From NCBI GenBank assembly GCA_038244055.1, contig JBBRTW010000160.1:1-14034 (forward strand): DNA of 14,034 nt, written 5' to 3'. Positions 5,563 through 10,850 of the stretch are shown piece by piece. Positions within the stretch are counted from its first letter, which is position 1, and each line of letters begins with the position of its first letter. Source of the stretch: DASPKW01 sp038244055 (GTDB lineage: Bacteria; Planctomycetota; Phycisphaerae; Tepidisphaerales; Tepidisphaeraceae). The translations under genes were made by a program, and so were the position numbers. A model generated the notes under the pieces. It was given only the letters and a program-made list of their open reading frames with translations, was not told where the DNA came from and searched no databases.

Positions 5563-8204
5563 GTTGGGGCGAATTGGCTGGCGAGTTCATCGATCCAGTT
5601 TTCGAGGGTGGTGACGGAAACTTTGGTCTTTCGGCTGGCGAATCCCGCGCCCTTGCGGGCGGCGCGTTTCCAGGCGGCTTTGTGTTTGGGCAGAGCCAGG
5701 CGCAGGGCGATCAGCGCCCGGAGAGTGGGACGAATCCGCTGGGCGGTGGGCTCATCCACATGCATGAGGGCGAGTTTCTGATCGATGGCGTCGAAGATCG
5801 CGGCGGCATCGAAGCCGGCATCGAGCAACGCATCGGCGGGACCGGTGTTGCTGGCGAATTCGCCTTCGGCGTCCTGAGCGCCGAGGATGCCGACGAGGGA
5901 ATCTTCGGGCCGCGCCGGTTCGGACTCGCTCGGCAAGGCGTCCATTTCGAAGGCATCGCCGCGCATGGGCTCTGACGGGCGGATGCTCGAAGGGGCGAAT
6001 CCCATTGCGGGCGGGCTCGCAGGCGGATTACGGGGAGGCAAGGCCGACAGGCGATCCATATCTGCGCCGGCGTTTGCGCCGCCTCCGCCAAACATCTGGC
6101 CGAGCTTTTTGAAGATGCCGCCAGCGGCCGATTTTCGCGCTCGCGATTGCGCGGGGGCGGCTGAGGGCGGCGGGCAACTTGCCATCGGCATCGCTGACGG
6201 CAGCGCGCACGCTCGAGCGACACTGAATGCCGCGCCGCCGACCGCCATGCTGGCCAGCGCGTTCATGCCAGTGCCGACATCGACACCACCCCACCCGGCC
6301 GCCAGCATCACGGGGACTCGGCGGAGTTCGGGCTTGCCTTCGTTGCGGTCTTCGAGGCTGCGATGCTCGACGGCGATGAAACTGGTGCGGCTGCTGGCGA
6401 TGTTGTACTTCTTGGAAATCTCGATCAGTCGCGCGAAGCCGGGCGCAGAATCGGCGCTGGCGGAATGGGCGGCCTGCACCTGCTCATCTTCAATCGTGCG
6501 GATCGCGGCGCGGGCCCAGAATTTGGGAAGCACATCCAGGGCATCGCGGGCGGGGCGAACATTGACGGACCAGGAGCGCGGGCCGGCGGGGGTTTTGCAG
6601 TTGAGGGTGACGGTATCGGGGAGCCGGCCCATGATGAGAGCGTAAACGCGCAGGCCATCGCCATCGAAAATCGGCGGGAGTTCTTTGGGCGCGATCTGGG
6701 CGTCGGCGTTGCCCCAGTCGATCTCGACATCGGTCACGGGGGGCGAGGCGAGCCGGCCGAAGGTGCGGAGGACTTTGTCTTCGATGCGCTCGCCATTGGC
6801 GATGAATTCGGATGCGCCGCCGGAGACGCGGGCGAGTCCCTTGACGAGGAAGGCGCTGCTGGCCGCGCCGATGCCGAAGGTGAAGATGCGGTTGCGCAAT
6901 CGCTTGCGGCGGGCGAGGGCGATGACGGCGGGCTCGTTGGAAACCTGGCCATCAGTGAGGAGAACGAGATTGCGCACCTGCCCGGTGGCGGGTTTGCTGG
7001 CGAAGATAGCTTCGAGCGGGGGAAGGAGTTCGGTGCCGCCGAGATTGGCACCCTGGCGGATGAAGGCGAGGGCACTTTCCAATGTGTGTTGCGAATATTT
7101 CAGAGGCTCGGAAGCGAGCATTTCGAAAGTCGAGCCGAAGCGGCAGATGTTGAAGGTATCGCCGCCGCTCATCGAGCGCAGGCAACATTCGAGGGCGGCC
7201 ATCGCCTGCTGGATCGATTCGCCTCCCATCGAGCCGGAGCAGTCGAGGACGAAGACGGTTTCGGAGGCGGTGCCGTGTTCCATCGCCTCTTCATCGAATT
7301 CGGGCACGAAGGAGACGGCGACGAATTTCTCACCATTTTCACCGATCGCGGAGAGGGCGGCCGGCTCGCGCTCTTTGGTAAGCTGGAGATTGAGGACGAT
7401 ATCGCGATCCATCTCGGCAATCCCACCGGCCAGGGTGACGACGGCGATGTTTTTAGCGGCCGCGAGATAGTCGGCCTCGCGGGCGGCGGATTGACCATCC
7501 ATCATTCGGCAGCCGCCTTTGGCGTCGAAATCCTGGAGGGCGATTTGCTCGGGAGTCAGTTTGCCGCGCGTGACTTCGATCTTGTGGGAAGGCGAAGTCA
7601 CGCCAGCGAGCATTTTGCCGAGATCGATTTCGACCTCGGCCGAGATTCCGTTGGGGACGCTCAGGACATGGGGCGGGTTGAGAGCCTGGCCATCGATGGC
7701 GGCATCGATCGGGTCGGTGCCGGTTGCGGTGGCGTAGCGGGGGGCGATGGTGGTGGGGAAGGCCAGGCGGATCGATTTGTCGACGATGTCGAGATCCATC
7801 ACGTAGGTCAGGCGGATGGTGACGGCCTGCCGGGGTTTGAGATTGCCGACGCGGACGGAGAAGACGTCGGGGCGATGCTGCTCGACGAGGTATGCGCCGT
7901 GGCCTTCGGCGATGGCATCATCGTACTTCTCCACGGCCTTGTCGGTCTCCTCGATGACGCCGGTGAAGACCTTGTCGAAGAAGACAACCTCGAACCCGCA
8001 GGCGGCCGCGCCATCGGGGAGGGGGAAGGTGTAGACGGCCTCGATGGCGCGGTCTTCGAGGTTGACGAAGGTCTGCTCGAGGGTGGTCTTGGCGCTGATC
8101 CCGGCCACCCGGCAGCGCAGGCGGACTCCGCGCAGGGCGATGCGGTCGGATGGATTGGCGGTCTTGAGCTGCATCCCCTGGAGTTCATCGATCGTCTGGG
8201 TCAT
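5556..8204 (-). CDS. VIT and von Willebrand factor A domain protein
   Basis: An 882-residue protein of the VIT/VWA class (inter-alpha-trypsin-inhibitor-like domain plus VWA). The VIT domain spans about residues 10-137 (TLEQTFVNLEDRAIEAVYTFPLP and VEQHRPDVFSVRVGNLKP are typical). The VWA domain spans about 315-480 with an intact metal site: DCSGS at 321-325, the loop threonine in GGTE near 391, and TDG at 417-419. After a further beta-rich region come a low-complexity Pro/Ala/Met linker near 660-760 and a helical C-terminus with many Lys and Arg residues. No signal peptide or membrane segment is visible, so it is probably cytoplasmic and binds a partner through the VWA metal site. No enzyme motif is seen and the role is unknown. 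Its ATG lies inside the end of the MerR-type gene (20-base overlap), so the two are translationally coupled. The gene ends inside the target duplication of the MITE-like element. Confidence 0.92.
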   Translation of the reverse strand: MTQTIDELQGMQLKTANPSDRIALRGVRLRCRVAGISAKTTLEQTFVNLEDRAIEAVYTFPLPDGAAACGFEVVFFDKVFTGVIEETDKAVEKYDDAIAEGHGAYLVEQHRPDVFSVRVGNLKPRQAVTIRLTYVMDLDIVDKSIRLAFPTTIAPRYATATGTDPIDAAIDGQALNPPHVLSVPNGISAEVEIDLGKMLAGVTSPSHKIEVTRGKLTPEQIALQDFDAKGGCRMMDGQSAAREADYLAAAKNIAVVTLAGGIAEMDRDIVLNLQLTKEREPAALSAIGENGEKFVAVSFVPEFDEEAMEHGTASETVFVLDCSGSMGGESIQQAMAALECCLRSMSGGDTFNICRFGSTFEMLASEPLKYSQHTLESALAFIRQGANLGGTELLPPLEAIFASKPATGQVRNLVLLTDGQVSNEPAVIALARRKRLRNRIFTFGIGAASSAFLVKGLARVSGGASEFIANGERIEDKVLRTFGRLASPPVTDVEIDWGNADAQIAPKELPPIFDGDGLRVYALIMGRLPDTVTLNCKTPAGPRSWSVNVRPARDALDVLPKFWARAAIRTIEDEQVQAAHSASADSAPGFARLIEISKKYNIASSRTSFIAVEHRSLEDRNEGKPELRRVPVMLAAGWGGVDVGTGMNALASMAVGGAAFSVARACALPSAMPMASCPPPSAAPAQSRARKSAAGGIFKKLGQMFGGGGANAGADMDRLSALPPRNPPASPPAMGFAPSSIRPSEPMRGDAFEMDALPSESEPARPEDSLVGILGAQDAEGEFASNTGPADALLDAGFDAAAIFDAIDQKLALMHVDEPTAQRIRPTLRALIALRLALPKHKAAWKRAARKGAGFASRKTKVSVTTLENWIDELASQFAPTA

Positions 8205-8808
8205 GGGCGTTCTCCTTCAAGTTGATTGCGAGCAGGGACGGATTGAAGACAGACACGATGGCATCGCGGAGGGCGAGAAGCTCTTCGACGGTTGGGTTGA
8301 AGCGGGCGGCGTCGAAGGACAACTCGACGCCTTCGAGGATTCTCAAACGACGCCAGAGCTCGGCGCGGAGACGGGTGGCGTCATGCTCACCGGCGGGTGG
8401 AGTTGAGTTGGGTTCGTTTGGCAAACGAGAATGGGATGGGTTGAAGAATAGGCTGCCGGGGTTGGCTGGGCTGTTTTCGGTGGGTTCGTTTGGCACCCGG
8501 TGGTTTGGTTGTTGGTTTTTGTTGCGCTCTGTGGGTTTTTGCGCTCCTGATCCGGGTTCCGCTGCTGCTTCTGTCAGGATTACGGTGACCCCCTGCTGCA
8601 GGTGACGGATTTCTTCGAGGGAGTGGCCGGCTCGTTGGAGTTGGAGGACATGTTTGAGGCGGGCGAGGTGGGAGAGGTCGTAGTGCTTGCCACGGCCGAG
8701 GCCGGTGGGGGCGGGGATGAGTTTCTGCTGGACGTAGAAGCGGATCGCGCGGCGGGTGAGGCCGGCGGCATCCGCTAGTTCGCCAATGCTGAGGGTGTCG
8801 GATTCCAT
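8185..8808 (-). CDS. MerR-family transcriptional regulator
   Basis: The N-terminus is a MerR winged helix-turn-helix: LSIGELADAAGLTRRAIRFYVQQKLIPAP, then GRGKHYDLSHLARLKHVLQLQRAGHSLEEIRHLQQG. The protein has no cysteine, so metal sensing like that of MerR or ZntR is unlikely. After the DNA-binding part comes a low-complexity Asn/Pro linker (about residues 85-140) holding two NEPN-type repeat units, then a short C-terminal domain (ELWRRLRILEGVELSFDAARFNPTVEELLALRDAIVSVF) that I do not recognise. I placed the start at the ATG at 8808 (207 residues; AAGGG seven bases upstream). A GTG two codons earlier, at 8814, lies about where the predicted promoter would start transcription and could serve as a leaderless start. 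The stop overlaps the VIT/VWA start by 20 bases, so MerR probably controls that gene along with itself. Confidence 0.92.
   Translation of the reverse strand: MESDTLSIGELADAAGLTRRAIRFYVQQKLIPAPTGLGRGKHYDLSHLARLKHVLQLQRAGHSLEEIRHLQQGVTVILTEAAAEPGSGAQKPTERNKNQQPNHRVPNEPTENSPANPGSLFFNPSHSRLPNEPNSTPPAGEHDATRLRAELWRRLRILEGVELSFDAARFNPTVEELLALRDAIVSVFNPSLLAINLKENAHDPDDR
8407..8420 (-). repeat. NEPN-encoding dispersed repeat, copy 1
   Basis: GTTGGGTTCGTTTG on the + strand; read on the - strand in the regulator gene it encodes P-NEPN. The 14-mer differs from copy 3 (9174-9187, in another gene) only at its last base. Inside the linker region of the MerR protein. Confidence 0.55.
8479..8495 (-). repeat. 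NEPN-encoding dispersed repeat, copy 2
   Basis: GGTGGGTTCGTTTGGCA, read on the - strand as PNEPT in the regulator's linker, 72 bases from copy 1. Same TGGGTTCGTTTGGCA core, in the same reading frame as copy 1. Confidence 0.5.
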
Positions 8809-8820
8809 TTCCACGCCCTT

Positions 8821-8850
8821 ATAATACGACAGTTAGTGTCGAATTATCAA
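8821..8850 (-). promoter_or_regulatory. merR promoter with MerR-type operator in an 18-bp spacer
   Basis: On the - strand TTGATA (-35, 8850-8845) and TATTAT (-10, 8826-8821) are 18 bp apart, longer than the optimal 17. Inside the spacer lies the dyad CGACA-N5-TGTCG (8827-8841), and the symmetry extends with one mismatch into ATAAT/ATTAT (8821-8825 and 8843-8847), about 11 bp per arm. A dyad centred in an over-long spacer is the hallmark of MerR-family operators, where the protein twists DNA to align the boxes. The regulator gene begins only a few bases downstream, so autoregulation is the natural reading. The predicted transcription start falls around 8812-8815. Confidence 0.75.
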
Positions 8851-9089
8851 GAACAATCCGGATCGACCTTTTGAAAAAAAATGTCTAAAGGGCGGCGTAA
8901 AGTATGTAACACGTTTATTATAATGGTCTTAAGATTTTCGAGTTCATGAAAAACCGCCCCTAAACCAGCGCCTAAGTGACACCAAACCAACCCCATAGCG
9001 CCCCCCGAGTGACGCCCATTTGACTCTTTGCCGCGCCCTTATCGCCCCAATCTGACGTTGGTCTCACTGTCGGATTTGTACATTTAACA
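8851..9089. other. AT-rich intergenic region, no gene recognised
   Basis: Between the merR promoter and the end of the next - strand gene. Its left part is markedly AT-rich (21 of 60 G+C at 8881-8940) and includes a TATAAT at 8919-8924 that has no matching -35 at a proper distance. Its right part has two loosely similar stretches (8967-8983 and 8997-9016), both AGCGCC...GTGAC. I see no convincing gene, RNA or terminator. Confidence 0.5.
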
Positions 9090-9674
9090 TCAGTTCGCAC
9101 CGACGGTTACCGCCGCGTGAATGCGTAACCTCCGCGCGACGCGCTCCCAGAGTTTTCGGGTTGGGGTGTCGAGGTTGGGTTCGTTTTGCACAAACCAGTT
9201 GGTGGCATCATGGAGGCGGACGACGGCGCGGAAATTGGGGGAATCGGAGAGGTGGAAGAGGATGAAGGCGGAGACGAAGGGGTCGGGGGTGGTTCGGCGG
9301 ATGGAGACGGAGGGCCAGAGGCCGGGGGATTGCTGGAGGTCGGCGAGGTAGCGCATGGCCCGATCGATGGAGGGACCTTGGCCGGCGTTGAGTTGGAGGG
9401 CGCGGAGGCAGAGGGCGGTGGTGAGGGGATCGCCCCAGCCACCATCGGATTCCTGGGCGGCGAGGAGGGTGTGGATCAGCTTCTGGTTGATGGGGTGATG
9501 GGCCTGGGTGAGCTCGTCGAGGCGGATGAGGGCGAGGGCGGCGGCCGGGAGGGGTCTGGCGAGCTCGATGGAGAGGCGGTCGGAGGATTCAGGCCGGGCG
9601 ACGAGGAGCTGGCGGGCGAGGCGGTCATACTGGCGGGCGGTCCAATAACGATCGATCTGGCGAACTGTTTGCAT
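9090..9674 (-). CDS. Small protein with prenyltransferase/squalene-cyclase-type repeat
   Basis: The 194-residue protein carries QESDGGWGDPLTTALCLRAL at about 74-93, the QxxDGGWG pattern of the alpha/alpha-barrel repeat found in squalene-hopene cyclases and protein prenyltransferases. A weaker second unit, QQSPGLWP, lies at 114-121. It is far shorter than a cyclase (over 600 residues) and lacks the catalytic DxDD, so terpene cyclisation is unlikely. A small helical-repeat protein of unknown role is the safer reading. No signal peptide or membrane helix. Near the end it contains a VQNEPNLD segment encoded by the same DNA repeat seen in the MerR linker. I chose the ATG at 9674 because GGAAAGG lies nine bases upstream; ATGs at 9683 and 9692 are in frame but lack a spaced ribosome site. 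A good promoter lies 36 bases upstream. Confidence 0.72.
   Translation of the reverse strand: MQTVRQIDRYWTARQYDRLARQLLVARPESSDRLSIELARPLPAAALALIRLDELTQAHHPINQKLIHTLLAAQESDGGWGDPLTTALCLRALQLNAGQGPSIDRAMRYLADLQQSPGLWPSVSIRRTTPDPFVSAFILFHLSDSPNFRAVVRLHDATNWFVQNEPNLDTPTRKLWERVARRLRIHAAVTVGAN
9174..9187 (-). repeat. NEPN-encoding dispersed repeat, copy 3
   Basis: GTTGGGTTCGTTTT, followed by GCACAAACC; read on the - strand it encodes QNEPN in the terpene-cyclase-repeat protein. Thirteen of fourteen bases match copy 1 at 8407-8420, and it keeps the same reading frame. Confidence 0.55.
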
Positions 9675-9700
9675 GGGGGGCATCCTTTCCATCAGGAGTT

Positions 9701-9738
9701 TGTTAGGTTATTATTCCTAACATTGTCCGGACAGTCAA
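9701..9738 (-). promoter_or_regulatory. Sigma-70-type promoter with overlapping operator-like inverted repeats
   Basis: On the - strand TTGACT (-35, 9738-9733), a 17-bp spacer, and AATAAT (-10, 9715-9710), each matching five of six consensus bases, point at the repeat-protein gene that starts at 9674. TGTTAGG (9701-9707) and CCTAACA (9716-9722) form a perfect 7-bp inverted repeat around the -10 with eight bases between, and a second perfect palindrome, TGTCCGGACA, fills 9724-9733 next to the -35. Two dyads over one promoter suggest a repressor site. Which regulator binds is unknown. Confidence 0.7.
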
Positions 9739-9775
9739 GGGAAATGTTTGGATTATTTTTGGGGAAAGAATTCGC

Positions 9776-9799
9776 CACAGAGGCACAGAGGCACAGAGG
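9776..9799. repeat. Triplicated CACAGAGG tract
   Basis: Three exact tandem copies of CACAGAGG, preceded by AATTCGC and followed by GGGAGGAAGG and a T7 run. Sequences of the form 'gccacagaggcacagagg' recur in intergenic DNA of many environmental bacterial genomes in my memory; I could not check this here. It lies between the membrane-protein gene and the repeat-protein promoter, outside any gene. Confidence 0.7.
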
Positions 9800-9850
9800 G
9801 GAGGAAGGTTTTTTTACGAGCCGGGGATAGAACTTCGAGTGCCATCCCGT

Positions 9851-10324
9851 TCAGGATCGGGATTCCATAAAAAATCCGGTGAGGGACATGGCGAATGCGC
9901 CGAGCCACCAGAGGGTGACAAGGAGGGCGAAGCAGGCGAAGCCGATTGAGGAGATGAAACCGAGCGGATGGGTGAATGCCATATAGGCGATCAATGTGAA
10001 CCAGGCACCTTGGATCAGGGAGGAAAAGCCCCAGATGGCGCGGCACCATTGGGGCGAGGGATCGCCGAAGGCACGCCAGTAGTAGCCGATGGTCAGGAGG
10101 TAGCCGGGGCCGAAGATGACGAGTCCGCCGGCATTCGCGGAAAGGAGGATGAAGGCGCAGAGGATTCCCCAGAAGGTTGCGCCGATGGCGAGGAAGCAGG
10201 CCATGGTGCGGAGGCGCTCGGCGCGTTCGGGGTCGGGGGGCGGGCGGCGCGGGGCGGGCGATTGGTAGTCGAGGAGGGGGTTCACACGTTGACTTCGCAA
10301 GGCGCTGATTTGCCGAAGGTTCAA
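9851..10324 (-). CDS. Small four-helix membrane protein
   Basis: A 157-residue integral membrane protein that I do not recognise. A polar, proline-rich N-terminus (SPAPRRPPPDPERAER, 22-37) is followed by hydrophobic segments near 42-63, 66-83, 96-117 and 122-152. There are few charges between the helices, and no enzyme or transporter motif is visible. The chosen start is a TTG at 10324 that overlaps the csrA stop as TTGA, so translation would be coupled to csrA. The GGAG just before it is only two bases away, which is too close for normal initiation. A GTG at residue 14 or an ATG at residue 41 are alternatives, the last of which would remove the cytoplasmic tail. A weak 6-bp hairpin (9844-9863) covers the stop codon. 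Confidence 0.72.
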   Translation of the reverse strand: MNLRQISALRSQRVNPLLDYQSPAPRRPPPDPERAERLRTMACFLAIGATFWGILCAFILLSANAGGLVIFGPGYLLTIGYYWRAFGDPSPQWCRAIWGFSSLIQGAWFTLIAYMAFTHPLGFISSIGFACFALLVTLWWLGAFAMSLTGFFMESRS

Positions 10325-10755
10325 TTCTCCGAATCGGGCTCGTTCAATCGAACATCCCGAGATGGAGGCTGGGGCGGCGGAGTTTTAGGCACGGGCGAGC
10401 CGGCAGCGCCGGTGTCGGGATCGTCCATGCCACCGAGGAGTTTGCCTTGAAACACTTCGTAAATCTCCTGACGGAAGAGCTGCCATTCCCTGGGGACATC
10501 AATGCCCAGGCGGACTTTGTCGCGGCGGAAATCGACGAGAGTCAGGCCGATGTCGTCATTCACTTTCAGGGTCGCGTTGAGATCGATTTCGGCGGTGCGG
10601 GTGTGGAATCGGCCGGGGCGGGCGGTGGTGGTTTCGACGATGAGGATGCTGATGGCGGGTCGATCGGGGAGGATTTTGAGGAGGGTGATGAGGTGGGACG
10701 CGGTCGCGGAGACGGCGACGATGGAGGCGCCTGGTTCGCGGGAGAGGATGAGCAT
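10321..10755 (-). CDS. csrA: CsrA-type carbon storage regulator with internal insertion
   Basis: CsrA binds GGA motifs in mRNA leaders and alters translation or stability. Two parts match the family. Residues 1-15 (MLILSREPGASIVAV) are the first CsrA strand. Residues 62-104 (TLKVNDDIGLTLVDFRRDKVRLGIDVPREW...QEIYEVFQ) are the rest, with R95 standing where the RNA-contacting arginine 44 of E. coli CsrA lies. In ordinary CsrA these parts are contiguous and the protein is about 60 residues; here about 45 residues (16-61) are inserted and a proline-rich tail follows (111-144). The usual alanine of the GxxAP turn is valine and the histidine before the key arginine is phenylalanine. AGAGG lies seven bases before the ATG. 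The membrane-protein gene follows with an overlapping TTGA junction. The family call is secure; whether it still binds RNA is open. Confidence 0.87.
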   Translation of the reverse strand: MLILSREPGASIVAVSATASHLITLLKILPDRPAISILIVETTTARPGRFHTRTAEIDLNATLKVNDDIGLTLVDFRRDKVRLGIDVPREWQLFRQEIYEVFQGKLLGGMDDPDTGAAGSPVPKTPPPQPPSRDVRLNEPDSEN

Positions 10756-10850
10756 GGTCGGGCCTCTTTCAATGACCTCGAGCTATCGCATCGATTTCAT
10801 TTTAGGCCGGCCTGCTTCAAGATGCTATGATCACCTCGTTAACATTCATC

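Noticed and set aside
6363..8225. 620-codon open frame on the + strand
   Set aside because: Antisense to the VIT/VWA gene, whose protein has clear domains and an intact metal site; the + frame gives low-complexity Gly/Asp/Glu-rich sequence.
8917..8924. TATAAT hexamers on both strands as promoters
   Set aside because: The ATTATAAT stretch gives a hexamer on each strand, but neither has an acceptable -35 at 16-18 bp and no gene starts nearby.
9090..9674. Calling the repeat protein a squalene-hopene cyclase
   Set aside because: Far too short, has one good repeat only, and lacks the catalytic DxDD motif.
9844..9863. ATCCCG-N8-CGGGAT hairpin as terminator of the membrane-protein gene
   Set aside because: Only six pairs, overlaps the stop codon, and no U-run follows on the - strand.
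9753..10049. 98-codon - strand frame ending ...LCLCGEFFPQK
   Set aside because: It overlaps the membrane-protein gene in another frame and its end is just a translation of the CACAGAGG repeat.
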